41,011 nt of DNA from Saccharopolyspora shandongensis (GCF_900106995.1 NZ_FNOK01000075.1:1-41011); one strand, 5' to 3'; shown: positions 24,326 through 32,960, counted from the stretch's first letter. The notes: generated by a model from the sequence alone, not told the origin. Made by a program: numbers and translations.

Positions 24326-25807
24326 ATGCGCACGCGTTGGCGGGCCAGCCACATCCTCGCCCACCAGGACGGACATCACGCGCTCCTGCGCGACGGCGAA
24401 GTGGTCTGGGAGGACGACGTGATCGTCCACGTCGGCCACGGCGTCGACGGGCCCGTCGACGCCGAACTCGACCTCGGCGAATCGCTGGTGCTGCCCGGTC
24501 TCATCGACCTGGACGCCCTCACCGACATCGACCACCTGGTGCTCGACTCCTGGCCGACGCCGGAGCTGGCCGACGGGCTCCAGTGGTCGCTGGACTACTT
24601 CCAGCACCGGCGCCGCGACGTGTTCACCCCCGAGGAACGCGCGACGATCCGCGAGTACGCCCTGGTGCAGCTCGCCCTGCACGGCATCACCACCTACATG
24701 CCGATCGCCTCGGAGATCCACAGCTCGTGGGCCGAGCCCTACGACGAGCTCGTCACCATGACCGAGACCTCGCGCAAGCTGGGCCTGCGCGCCTACCTCG
24801 GCCCGGCCTACCGCTCGGGCGTGAACGTCGCGCTGCCGGAGGGCGGTCGTGACGTGGCGTTCGACGAGGAACGCGGGCGCGCCGGACTGCAGGACGCGGT
24901 GCGATTCCTCGACCACGTCGCCGAACTCGCCGACCCGCTGGTGACCGGCGTCCTGCTGCCCTGCCGCATCGAAACGATCACCGAAGAGCTCATGCGCGAG
25001 ACCGCCGCCGCCGCCCGGCAGCGCGACGCGATCGTGCGGCTGCACTGCCTGCAGGGCCTGATCGAACGCGACCTCGTCGAGCGCCGGCACGGCGTCACGC
25101 CGCTGGAGATGCTCGAACGCACCGGTCTCCTCGACACCCACCTGCTCGTGCCGCACGGCCTGGTCACCGACCGGCACCCGGACGTCCACGGCGAAGACCG
25201 GGGCGATCTCGCGAAGCTCGCGGCCGCGGGCGTGTCGATCGTGCACTGCCCGCAGACGTCCCTGCGCTACGGGAAGGTGCTGCACACCTTCGGCAGGTAC
25301 CGGGACGCGGGCATCAACCTGTGCCTGGGCACCGACTCCTTCCCACCGGACCTGATCCGGGGCATGGACGTCGGCGTCCACCTGGCGAAGGTCCTGGAAG
25401 ACCGGTTCGACGCCGCGCCTGCCGAGGACTACCTCGACGCCGCCACCCTCGGCGGCGCCCGGGCGCTGGGCCGCGGCGACCTCGGCCGGCTGGAGCCGGG
25501 CGCGCAGGCCGACGTGGTGGCGTTCCGCATCGACGACATCCGCGACGGCGTGCTGGACGACCCGGTGCGCACCTTCCTGCTCAACGGAACCGGGCGGCAG
25601 GCGACGCACTCGGTCGTCGCGGGCCGGACCGTCCTGGCGGACTCCCGCATCCCCGGCGTCGACCTCGAAGACCTGCGGAAGCGCGCGCAACTGCTGTTCG
25701 AGAAGATGCGCGAGGCCTACTCCGAGCGCGACGTGCAGCGGCGGCCGGCCGCGGAGCTGTTCCCGCCGACGTACCCGGCGTTCACGACCGGGGATCCGGT
25801 TGGATGA
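24326..25807 (+). CDS. Amidohydrolase (AtzA/TrzA-like) lacking the HxH motif
   Basis: The protein has 493 residues from the ATG behind GAGGAG. An N-terminal beta domain (1-50) is followed by VLPGLIDLDALTDIDH (55-70), where subtype-I amidohydrolases have 'PGfin.HtHl'. The HxH metal ligands are replaced by DLDAL. Later ligand positions persist: LHCLQG, VPHGL, IVHCPQTSLRYG and the Asp of LCLGTDSFPPDLIRG. The C-terminal beta part is RLEPGAQADVVAFRID. So the fold is a metal-dependent deaminase/chlorohydrolase but metal use must differ. It is divergent from DUF3100 and followed by a GntR regulator. Confidence 0.85.
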   Translation: MRTRWRASHILAHQDGHHALLRDGEVVWEDDVIVHVGHGVDGPVDAELDLGESLVLPGLIDLDALTDIDHLVLDSWPTPELADGLQWSLDYFQHRRRDVFTPEERATIREYALVQLALHGITTYMPIASEIHSSWAEPYDELVTMTETSRKLGLRAYLGPAYRSGVNVALPEGGRDVAFDEERGRAGLQDAVRFLDHVAELADPLVTGVLLPCRIETITEELMRETAAAARQRDAIVRLHCLQGLIERDLVERRHGVTPLEMLERTGLLDTHLLVPHGLVTDRHPDVHGEDRGDLAKLAAAGVSIVHCPQTSLRYGKVLHTFGRYRDAGINLCLGTDSFPPDLIRGMDVGVHLAKVLEDRFDAAPAEDYLDAATLGGARALGRGDLGRLEPGAQADVVAFRIDDIRDGVLDDPVRTFLLNGTGRQATHSVVAGRTVLADSRIPGVDLEDLRKRAQLLFEKMREAYSERDVQRRPAAELFPPTYPAFTTGDPVG

Positions 25808-25809
25808 CG

Positions 25810-25865
25810 GTTTCAATTGAAACTGCGGTCAACCGATGTTCCCGGCGGGAGGTTTCAATTGAAAC
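25810..25865. promoter_or_regulatory. Twin palindromes GTTTCAATTGAAAC
   Basis: Two identical perfect 14-bp palindromes at 25810-25823 and 25852-25865, both in the context GGTTTCAATTGAAACTG. Their centres are 42 bases apart, that is four helical turns, so two dimers would sit on the same face. The pair lies just after the amidohydrolase stop and 85 bases before the GntR gene, so it probably controls that gene. Confidence 0.6.
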
Positions 25866-25950
25866 TGCTGATCACCAGCGGGCCGGGGTCGGCGTTCTCC
25901 CCCGGCATGCGTCGAAGTCGCGGCCGCGTCGCCGCGCGTAGGGTCGGCTC

Positions 25951-26643
25951 ATGACCGGTCCAGCTGCCACCGATCGCCGCCAGGGTCAGGACCTCGGTCC
26001 GTCCACCGCGGTCCGCGCCGCGGACGAGATTCGCCGCCGGATCTTCGCGGGTGAGTACGCGCCCGGCGAGCGGCTTCGCGAGCGCGATCTCTCCGAGGCC
26101 CTCAGCATCTCCCGCATCCCGGTGCGCGAGGCGCTGGCGCGGCTGGAAGCCGACGGCTTCGTCGTGGCGTCGCCCCGCCGCGGCGCCACCGTCCGCGCCC
26201 TCACGCTCAAGGACGTCGACGAGCTCTTCGACCTGCGACTGAGCCTGGAGGTGATGGCGGCGCGCCGGGCCGCCGAAGCCGTTGCGACGGGCGGCGGCGG
26301 AACGCGGCTGCGGGAGCTCATGGACGCCGCCGAGGACGCGACGCGGCGCGGCGACGCCAACGAGATCCCGGCCGCCAACACCGCGCTGCACGCCGAGATC
26401 GTCGCGATGACCGGGAACCGGATGCTGGAGAACGCGCTCAAGCCCTCGCTCGGGCTGATGCAGTGGCTGTTCACCATGACCTCGGATCGCGACATGCGCG
26501 TCCAGTGCTCCGAGCACAAGGACATCTGCCAGGCCATCTACGCGGGCAACGCCGATCTGGCGGCGGCGCTCGCGTACTCGCACATCGAGCTTGGCCGGGC
26601 ACCTTCGCTGGCCAGCCTCGTCGACGTACTGCCAGCGACGTGA
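25951..26643 (+). CDS. GntR-family regulator, FCD (FadR-type) domain
   Basis: This 230-residue protein has a winged helix at 24-85: GEYAPGERLRERDLSEALSI, SRIPVREALARLEADGFV, then RRGATVRALTLKDVDELFDL. The C-terminal FCD domain is helical, with RLSLEVMAARRAAEAV, the metal/ligand positions in NTALHAEIVAMTGN and a final EHKDICQAIYAGNADLAAAL. Such proteins sense small carboxylates or similar catabolic ligands. Its neighbours suggest it regulates the DUF3100 transporter and amidohydrolase through TGGTAT-CCA sites. No strong SD precedes the ATG. Confidence 0.88.
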   Translation: MTGPAATDRRQGQDLGPSTAVRAADEIRRRIFAGEYAPGERLRERDLSEALSISRIPVREALARLEADGFVVASPRRGATVRALTLKDVDELFDLRLSLEVMAARRAAEAVATGGGGTRLRELMDAAEDATRRGDANEIPAANTALHAEIVAMTGNRMLENALKPSLGLMQWLFTMTSDRDMRVQCSEHKDICQAIYAGNADLAAALAYSHIELGRAPSLASLVDVLPAT

Positions 26644-26657
26644 CCACCGGAGAGCCG

Positions 26658-26822
26658 ATGCTGATCACCAACGTGCGCCCGTGGGGCGGCGAACCCTCGG
26701 ATGTGGAGATCCAGGACGGGCGGATCACCGCCATCACGCCGCACGCCCCGCAGGCCGACCGCGACCGCACGGTCATCCACAACGGCCGCGTGGTCGCCGA
26801 CGGCGGAAACCTGACCGAATAG
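26658..26822 (+). CDS. Barrel-less amidohydrolase remnant (54 residues)
   Basis: Starts at an ATG with GGAGAG nearby, 14 bases after the GntR stop. MLITNVRPWGGEPSDVEIQD and GRITAITPHA match the start of cytosine-deaminase-like amidohydrolases. The final TVIHNGRVVADGGNLTE matches their C-terminal beta strand ('v...GrvVa.gG.lt'). Everything between, the entire metal-binding TIM barrel of roughly 340 residues, is absent, yet the frame is intact. Most likely a gene reduced by an in-frame deletion; a surviving small beta protein cannot be excluded. No catalysis is expected. Confidence 0.55.
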   Translation: MLITNVRPWGGEPSDVEIQDGRITAITPHAPQADRDRTVIHNGRVVADGGNLTE

Positions 26823-26891
26823 GAGCCGCCGACGGCGCGGTGTGCCCCACTGCGCCGTCGGTCATACGCCGCCGGGGGGCGCGTCCCCGGC

Positions 26892-26954
26892 GGCGTTTTC
26901 GCGCGAAAACGGCGTCCGGCACGCGTGGCCGCGCCGTTTTCGCGCGAAAACGCC
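26892..26954. repeat. REP-like double palindrome, TTTCGCGCGAAA core
   Basis: Two 23-bp arms (26892-26914 and 26932-26954) are perfectly complementary; each is itself palindromic around CGTTTTCGCGCGAAAACG. The 17-bp spacer is TCCGGCACGCGTGGCCG. It lies between the end of the plus-strand remnant gene and the end of the minus-strand DUF4132 gene, so it could also act as a terminator both ways. Confidence 0.8.
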
Positions 26955-27232
26955 AAGATCCCACCCCTGGGTGACGTGCGCGGAGGGTTCCAGGTGCTCA
27001 CGGCGTCCGGCGTTGGAAGCGGTCCGACATCCCTGGGCTTCAGGTGCTCAATTGGACGCGGCGGCCAGCAGCGCGGAGGTGTGGGACCGAGCCGCAAGCA
27101 ACTGCCCGCTTGTGGTTCATGCCTCCTGCGGGAGCGACGCTGACCTGCGGATCGACCGCACCAGCGGCCAACCTGCCCGTGGGACAACCGTCCGAGTGGC
27201 TGCGAGTAGGCGGATTTTCCTTGCCGGCCGCG
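26955..27232. other. Intergenic, nothing recognised
   Basis: A ten-base word CAGGTGCTCA occurs at 26991 and 27041. No gene is supported on either strand. Confidence 0.3.
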
Positions 27233-29806
27233 TCAAGTAGCGGCCTTGCCGGTGAGGGAATCGAGCTGGGTCAGGATCGACGGATCGCTGATCTTCTCGT
27301 CTTCGGCGAGCAGGAGCACCTTGCTCAAAATGATGCTCGTCATCCGGTCCTCGTCGGCGAACGGCAGGAACAGCCGTCGGTGCGCCGTGGCGCCGAACGA
27401 GGCGGGCACCACGCAAAGGTGGCCGGCCGGGGCGATGTGGATGCTGCCGCTGGTCAGATGCACCCGGTAGGTCGCCCGGGTGCCGCGTACCACGGCCGAG
27501 TGCCCCTCGACGGTGACCTGGGTCAGCCTGAGGTCGGCGATGAGCGCCGCGAGCACCTGCGTCCGACTCGCCGCCTGCGTCGGCGATAGGTACTCCTCCG
27601 GCTGGGCGCCGGCGACCGACACCGCAAGGTCCAGGTCTCGCATGACCTCGGAGAACACCACGGGTGGCACGTCGACCAGCGGCACTGGGGTGCCGCCGGC
27701 GCTGCCCGAGCCGGTCGGGGTGCCGTAGCAGCCCGGGTCACGGTCGCCGCCGGTCAGGAAGCGGATCTCGCCGACCTGGACATCGCCCATCCCGAAGTAG
27801 CCGTGGAAATCGCAGCGCAGCGCGGCGATGAGGCCGTCGCCGACGGTGCGGGTCGCCTGGTGGTCGTCGTACTCGCCGTGGGTGAACCAGCCCCGACCGG
27901 ACAGCAACTGGCCCGCCACCTTGCCGTTGACCGTCTGACCGGCGAACCGCCGCGACACGTCGCCCGCCTCGCGTTCCGCCGGAGTGAGCACGTACAACTC
28001 CCGGAACGCCTGCTTGACCGGTTGCCGGAGCCGACGCCGCACGATCTCCGCCTGCCAGTCGGCGAGCACCCCCCGCTCGTGCAATTCGACCGGGTGGACA
28101 GCGGTGACCGGGCCGGTGATGTCGACCTGGTCGAGCAGGTCGATCACGCCCGCCTGGTCTCGCCAGAGCAACGCGGGCAGCATCGCCGCACCAGCCGGCA
28201 GCGACAGCAGTCGGGCCAGTTCGTCAGGCGCCAGCGTCCCGGCGGTAGCGACCAGCCGCTCCACCAGCCCGGTCCGCATCCGGCGAGCCTGGTCCCGCAG
28301 TCGCTCCTGGTGCTCACGCAGCTCCTGGTAGCCGGGGTCGGCGCGGACGGCGGCCGGCACCGACTTCAGCGTCTTGCCCGCCCGGCTGACCGTCATCGCC
28401 GGGTCGGCACCATCGAACCGCAACGCGATCCGGTAGTCGCCGACCTCCGCCTCCATGGGGGTCTCGATGGCGATGCGCGCCTCGCAGTCCCATTCGAGGC
28501 GGCTCGCCTCCGGAACTCCGGCTACCTGCGCCAAGTGGTCGAGAGCGACCGCGATCGCGGCGGCGTGGCTGTGTCTGCGGTTCGGACCGAGCTTGGCGCC
28601 CTTCTTCGCGGACTCGCGCAACGCCAGGTAGCGATCGAGGACCGTCTCGTCCGAAGCCAGGGGCAGCATCCCGAATGCGGCGATACCCTGCAGCGCATTG
28701 TGCTTGACGCGCTTCAGCACCTGGGCACGGTTCCACCCCATGACCGCGGAGACCAGCTCGTTCGGTTCGAGCTCCAGCAGGCGCCGGGCGGCGTCCACAC
28801 CGGCGTCCTCGATCGCGGCGAGGAAGACGGCCCGGTCCTGGCGGGTGGCTTCGCCGACTGGCATCGCCCGGATCAGGCGCAGCAACGGCGCGGCGCGTTC
28901 CAAGCCGAACAGCGGAAGCAGCGCGTCGGCGTCACCCGCACGCAGCCGCCACCCGAATACCCGGCGCTGCTCCTCCACCGGCCGATCCCGCAGCAAGTCG
29001 AGCAGGGCGGCGCATTCCGCGCCGGTAAGTTCCGCCGCGCCGAGGTGGTCGGCCACCCGCTCGTCGCCGTGCCAGGTCAGCGCCGCCCGAACGAACCGCA
29101 GGCCGCGCGGTACCAGCACCTTGGGCAGCTCGTCCCAGTCGGCCGGGGCTGGTGCGGAGACGAGCCGCCAGGTCAGCGCGTCCACGTGGTTCCGCACGGC
29201 GCCCGCGCAGGCCAGCGGCGGCGCGGTCGCATCACCGGTCGGAGTTTGGCCGATGATGGCGTAACCGAGGTAGCGGTCATCGGTGAAAGCCCGTTCGACC
29301 ACGGCGGCGTCCAGGGCGCCGGCCCGGTGCAGCGCGTCGAGAATCCGCGCCACGGTCTCCCTGCCCAGGGTGCCCAGCGGGGTGCAGACGAGCACCCGCA
29401 GCAGGCGGGTGTCGATGGCGGCAATGGCCCGCTCCGCCACCTCGTCCAGCAACAGCCGGTGCCGGACGTCGCGCCCGAGAAAGGCAGCGAGCAGGGCTTT
29501 CCGATGAGCCGTCGGCCACGGCGCATCCAGCAGGCCGGTGATGTCGTCCGGCCGGTCGACCGGGAAGCCGGCGTCGTAGAGCTCGTCCAGCTCCGCGACG
29601 ATATCGGCCACGTGCGGTGCCAGGTTCCCGATCGTCTGGTCTTCGCCCTGCCTGATCCGGAGCCGGATCACCCCGGCGGTATCCCGCAGGCCCGCCACGT
29701 CGCCGGCCTTCACCGCGACCCGCGCCCGGTCCACCAGCCGCCACAGCGCCTCGCGATGTTCGTGGACGATGTCGATGTAGATCTCTGGTACGGATCGCTC
29801 CACCAC
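27233..29806 (-). CDS. DUF4132/DUF7737-family large protein
   Basis: This 857-residue protein starts at GTG 29806, with GGGAGG six bases upstream; the frame continues upstream but there overlaps the small gene and is not coding. No signal peptide or TM helix. The N-terminal ~600 residues are mostly helical (for example LLELEPNELVSAVMGWNRAQ, AIAAIDTRLLRVLVCTPLGT); a middle block has FRELYVLTPAEREAGDVSRR and the C-terminal end YRVHLTSGSIHIAP, RLFLPFADED and ILSKVLLLAEDEKISDP matches the DUF7737 ending of MolR/DUF4132 proteins. Role unknown. It is translationally coupled to the small Gly-Gly protein upstream. Confidence 0.72.
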   Translation of the reverse strand: MVERSVPEIYIDIVHEHREALWRLVDRARVAVKAGDVAGLRDTAGVIRLRIRQGEDQTIGNLAPHVADIVAELDELYDAGFPVDRPDDITGLLDAPWPTAHRKALLAAFLGRDVRHRLLLDEVAERAIAAIDTRLLRVLVCTPLGTLGRETVARILDALHRAGALDAAVVERAFTDDRYLGYAIIGQTPTGDATAPPLACAGAVRNHVDALTWRLVSAPAPADWDELPKVLVPRGLRFVRAALTWHGDERVADHLGAAELTGAECAALLDLLRDRPVEEQRRVFGWRLRAGDADALLPLFGLERAAPLLRLIRAMPVGEATRQDRAVFLAAIEDAGVDAARRLLELEPNELVSAVMGWNRAQVLKRVKHNALQGIAAFGMLPLASDETVLDRYLALRESAKKGAKLGPNRRHSHAAAIAVALDHLAQVAGVPEASRLEWDCEARIAIETPMEAEVGDYRIALRFDGADPAMTVSRAGKTLKSVPAAVRADPGYQELREHQERLRDQARRMRTGLVERLVATAGTLAPDELARLLSLPAGAAMLPALLWRDQAGVIDLLDQVDITGPVTAVHPVELHERGVLADWQAEIVRRRLRQPVKQAFRELYVLTPAEREAGDVSRRFAGQTVNGKVAGQLLSGRGWFTHGEYDDHQATRTVGDGLIAALRCDFHGYFGMGDVQVGEIRFLTGGDRDPGCYGTPTGSGSAGGTPVPLVDVPPVVFSEVMRDLDLAVSVAGAQPEEYLSPTQAASRTQVLAALIADLRLTQVTVEGHSAVVRGTRATYRVHLTSGSIHIAPAGHLCVVPASFGATAHRRLFLPFADEDRMTSIILSKVLLLAEDEKISDPSILTQLDSLTGKAAT

Positions 29807-29808
29807 AA

Positions 29809-30243
29809 TCAGCCTCCCGCCAGCGCGACCAGCCGCAGGAACACGACCGGCTCCCCCGGCCGAAGCGTGACCTCCTCGTCCAAGCCGACGACCTGCCGTC
29901 CCCCGACGAAGACCACGAACGTGCCCCGGGCGAAGGCCCGGTGCGCCCGAGCAGCCTCCGTGGTCACGTCCGGGTCCGCCGGCGCCTGCCGCGGCAACCT
30001 GATCGCACCGGTGCGGGCCTGCGCCCGGAGATCGTCGTTGGACAGGTACTGACGGTCGAGGACGCGCCGACAACGCGCCGCGTCGGCGCGCAACTCCCGG
30101 ATCTGCTCCTCGACCGCGCGCCGGATCAGCTCCCGCACCGTCGTGCGATCGCCGACCAGCCGTACCAGCACCGCCGGCACGTCATCGCCAGACGCGCCGG
30201 GCACCCGGCTGCGCACCTCGATGTCGACCATGGCCGCCACCAT
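29809..30243 (-). CDS. Beta-grasp/ubiquitin-like small protein ending in Gly-Gly
   Basis: This 144-residue protein (M5 at 30231 is an alternative start) opens with strands VDIEVRSRV and AVLVRLVGD and a helix TVRELIRRAVEEQI; a charged helical insert of about 55 residues follows. Then FVVFVGGRQVVGLDEEVTLR and PGEPVVFLRLVALAGG follow the spacing of ubiquitin's last third (LIFAGKQLEDG...HLVLRLRGG). The final codons GGA GGC also form the SD of the next gene, so the Gly-Gly may be imposed by that. Stop and next start are two bases apart. No E1, JAB protease or E2 gene is beside it. The ubiquitin-like reading is inference from pattern only. Confidence 0.5.
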   Translation of the reverse strand: MVAAMVDIEVRSRVPGASGDDVPAVLVRLVGDRTTVRELIRRAVEEQIRELRADAARCRRVLDRQYLSNDDLRAQARTGAIRLPRQAPADPDVTTEAARAHRAFARGTFVVFVGGRQVVGLDEEVTLRPGEPVVFLRLVALAGG

Positions 30244-30520
30244 AGAACAGCGCCCTGTCAGGAAATGGCCACAGTGGAATACCCGGCGCTACCGCTCGGC
30301 GCCCCCTGATGCGTGACGCTTCCTTGGTCTGCCGACAGCTTTGCTGCGCGTCGGCATTTGGAGCAGCCTGGCCCGGCCTTGACGCGGTTGCCAGGTGTGG
30401 TGGGCCAGGTGTGTCCGCGATCGATCGCTGGAGTTGGGCACCATCAGGGCTGGGCCAGCATTCGGGCGTGTGAGGTTCTCGACGAACTCGGTGGCGATCT
30501 CGGGGTGTCGGTCGGCGGGT
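30244..30520. other. Intergenic, nothing firm
   Basis: A minus-strand reading (PEIATEFVENLTRPNAGPAL, then RSRTHLAHHTWQP) looks partly protein-like but has no start. CCAGGTGTG occurs twice (30391, 30406). Confidence 0.3.
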
Positions 30521-31486
30521 TCACCCGCAGAGCAGCCGGGCCGGGTTGGCCACCGTGATCCGCTCGAACTCCCCGTCGTCGATCCCCGCCTCGCGCAAGG
30601 CATCTCGGAAGGCCGACCACAGGAACGTGTAGCCGGTGCCGCCGTACGCGCTGAGCTGCGATTTCACGCAGACGTCGTGGGAGAGCAGGATTTGGTCGAG
30701 ATGTCCCGCTCGCGCGAGCTCGACCACCAGCGCCACGCGCCGCCGCACCTCGTGCGGGTTCGCCGTGAAGATGGTGTCGATCCCGACGTAGGCCCCGCGC
30801 CGCGCGATTTCCAGCGCGTAGCCCGGCTTCTCGACCAGGTCGCAGTGCCCGATCGCGATCCGCTCCGGCGCGACGTCCTCCGCCGCGAGCAGGTCGAGCT
30901 GCGGCAGCCCGATCGGCCAGCGCGCCGCGTGGGTGTAGATCGCCGCCCCGGTTGCGCGGTGGGCGCGGGCGGCGGCTCGGAAGGAGCGCTCCTCCGCCGC
31001 CGAGATGTACCACTTGTCGGCGCCGATCTCGCCGATGATGCCGGCCCGGATACCGGTCCCCGGGAAGCCTTCGGTGAGGTCCCGGACCAGCTGCTCGGCG
31101 ATCTGATCCGGGTCGTGCCGGTCGAACCAGTCCCGGTCCAGGAACGGGTCTCGGTAGTGCCCGGTGCCCAGCACCACGTTGAGCCCGGCGGCCTTCGCGA
31201 CGCGCGCGACGGCCAGGACGTTCTCCGGATCGCGGGTGTCGCCTGCGGCCTCGCTGCGGGGGTCCGGGGCTGCTCCGATGGTCAGCTCGGCGGAGGTGAG
31301 GTCCACGATCGTGCTGCCGCCGAGTTCGGCGAACGCGCCGACTTCCGCGGTGACCAGCCGCTCGTCGGTGATCAGGCCGTCGCCGCGGCGCTCGCGGAGC
31401 AGGTTGATGAACAGGTGCTCGTGCGGCAGGGTCGGGCCGAGCCGGTCTCGGTCGACCGGGCCGGATGCGGTCATCGCGCTGGGCAT
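30521..31486 (-). CDS. Phosphotriesterase-homology metal-dependent hydrolase
   Basis: The protein has 321 residues from an ATG with GAGAGG upstream. It is a TIM-barrel amidohydrolase of the PTE/PHP type: LPHEHLFINLL (HxH), IIGEIGADKW (bridging residue is Glu, as in PHP proteins rather than the carboxylated Lys of PTE), YTHAARWPIG (His), IAIGHCDL (His) and ILLSHDVC (Asp). The bridging Glu suggests a lactonase- or amidase-like activity rather than organophosphate hydrolysis. It is 11 bases after an MHS transporter in the same direction, so the pair likely imports and opens one substrate. Confidence 0.85.
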   Translation of the reverse strand: MPSAMTASGPVDRDRLGPTLPHEHLFINLLRERRGDGLITDERLVTAEVGAFAELGGSTIVDLTSAELTIGAAPDPRSEAAGDTRDPENVLAVARVAKAAGLNVVLGTGHYRDPFLDRDWFDRHDPDQIAEQLVRDLTEGFPGTGIRAGIIGEIGADKWYISAAEERSFRAAARAHRATGAAIYTHAARWPIGLPQLDLLAAEDVAPERIAIGHCDLVEKPGYALEIARRGAYVGIDTIFTANPHEVRRRVALVVELARAGHLDQILLSHDVCVKSQLSAYGGTGYTFLWSAFRDALREAGIDDGEFERITVANPARLLCG

Positions 31487-31497
31487 GCTTATTCCTC

Positions 31498-32781
31498 TCA
31501 GGCCACCGATTCGGGTTGGCGCGCTTGGCTTTTCGCCCTCAGGCGGCGCTGCGCGGCCAGGCTGCCGAGCAGGCTCCACACGGCGATCGCGAGCAGCAGC
31601 GTCGCCGCGGGCCAGGAAGCGTTGCCGGACAGCACGAGCAGCTGGGTGGCGAAGTACGGCAGCAGGCCGCCGACCACCCCGGCGAGGTTGACGCCCATCG
31701 CGACGCCCGTGTAGCGCAGCGACGGCGGGAAGATCGACGCGATCAGGGTGCCCAGCGCCGCGTAGGTGATGGTGAGCATGCCGATCCCGACGGCCGCGCC
31801 CAGCACCACCAGCACCGGGGATCGCGTGTCGACCAGCAGGAACACCGGGAATGCGGTGATCGCCGAGAGCAGCGAGCCGAAGGCGCACATCCGGCCCGGG
31901 CCGAACCGGTCGGCCAGCCGGGCGCTCAGGGCCATCACCGGGAACTCCAGCGCCGCCGGGATCAGCGTCGCCGCCAGCATCACGTGCCTGGGCAGGCCCA
32001 GCGCGGTCGTGCCGTAGCCGACCAGGAACGTCGTCAGCAGGTACAGGCCGCCGGTGTTGGCGATGGTCGCCGACAACGCGATCACGACCTCCCGCCAGTG
32101 GCCCCGCAGCACCGCCAGGACGGGCGCCTCTTTTCGGGATTCCCTTTCGAACAAGGGGGATTCCTCGATCCGGCGCCGGACCTGGAAGCCGACCAGCAGC
32201 AGCGCGAACGAAACCAGGAACGGGATCCGCCAGCCCCACGCCACGAACTGCTCCTCGGGCAGCAGCGTCGCCAACGCCATCGCGCCGCTGGACAGCAGCG
32301 TGCCCGCCGGCGCCCCGTACTGCGGCATCGCGCCGTACCAGCCGCGCCGCCCCTCGGGCGCGTGCTCGACCGCCATGAGCGTCGCGCCGGACCACTCGCC
32401 GGCCGCGGAAAGCCCTTGCAGGCAGCGCAGAACGGCGAGCAGCAGCGGCGCGGCGAATCCGATCTGCTGGTACCCCGGCAGCAGGCCGATCGCGCCGGTG
32501 GACAGGCCCATGATCAGCAGGGTGGCGGTCAGCGCCCGGCGGCGGCCGAGGCGGTCGCCGATGTGCCCGAACAGGATCCCGCCCAGCGGCCGGACGACGA
32601 ATCCGATCGCGAACGTGAGGAAGGAGGCGATCAGGGCGGTGCCCGGGTCGAGGTCGGGGAAGAACACGCGGTCGAAGACCAGCGCGGCCGCCGCGCCGAA
32701 GAGGAAGTAGTCGTACCACTCCAGTGCCGTGCCGATGAACGCCGCGGAAGCGACTCGCCGCAGTTCTCTGGTGCCGTGCAT
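31498..32781 (-). CDS. MHS-family MFS transporter (metabolite:H+ symporter)
   Basis: This 427-residue protein has twelve hydrophobic segments. RRVASAAFIGTALEWYDYFL is the characteristic N-terminus of the MHS subfamily; RPLGGILFGHIGDRLGRRRA is the loop 2-3 motif, and CLQGLSAAGEWSGATLMAVE the TM5-region signature. MHS members (such as ProP, KgtP and ShiA) bring in organic acids, betaines or aromatic acids with protons. It precedes the phosphotriesterase-homology gene. Its ATG has no strong SD. Upstream lie palindromic GATC repeats (32799-32840). Confidence 0.88.
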   Translation of the reverse strand: MHGTRELRRVASAAFIGTALEWYDYFLFGAAAALVFDRVFFPDLDPGTALIASFLTFAIGFVVRPLGGILFGHIGDRLGRRRALTATLLIMGLSTGAIGLLPGYQQIGFAAPLLLAVLRCLQGLSAAGEWSGATLMAVEHAPEGRRGWYGAMPQYGAPAGTLLSSGAMALATLLPEEQFVAWGWRIPFLVSFALLLVGFQVRRRIEESPLFERESRKEAPVLAVLRGHWREVVIALSATIANTGGLYLLTTFLVGYGTTALGLPRHVMLAATLIPAALEFPVMALSARLADRFGPGRMCAFGSLLSAITAFPVFLLVDTRSPVLVVLGAAVGIGMLTITYAALGTLIASIFPPSLRYTGVAMGVNLAGVVGGLLPYFATQLLVLSGNASWPAATLLLAIAVWSLLGSLAAQRRLRAKSQARQPESVA

Positions 32782-32824
32782 CCCATCACTCCCGCCGCGA
32801 GCCGATCCGATCGGAGCTCGTCCG

Positions 32825-32840
32825 TCGATCGATCGATCGA
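32825..32840. repeat. TCGATCGATCGATCGA palindrome
   Basis: Four ATCG units giving a 16-bp palindrome, in the space between the MHS gene and the MerR promoter; CCGAT...ATCGG lies just before it (32802-32814). Confidence 0.5.
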
Positions 32841-32922
32841 GTAGCAGGGATCGTAAGGCGGCCGGTCGAGGGCCGCAAGGCCCTCCGCCACACGTCCGAA
32901 GTGGATTCTTCCGGCGCCGGTG

Positions 32923-32953
32923 TTGAACCTGACGTAGCGGGAGGTCCTAGTGT
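32923..32953 (+). promoter_or_regulatory. MerR-type promoter, leaderless start
   Basis: -35 TTGAAC (32923-32928) and -10 TAGTGT (32948-32953) are 19 bp apart, the elongated spacer used by MerR-family regulators. Inside the spacer ACCT and AGGT form the dyad AACCT-N11-AGGTC. The GTG start (32961) is about 7-8 bases after the -10, so the mRNA should start at or near the start codon. Confidence 0.65.
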
Positions 32954-32960
32954 CGTTTCC

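Noticed and set aside
27803..30052. 749-codon plus-strand frame opposite the DUF4132 gene
   Set aside because: Shadow frame with low-complexity composition; the minus strand has an SD and conserved C-terminal motif.
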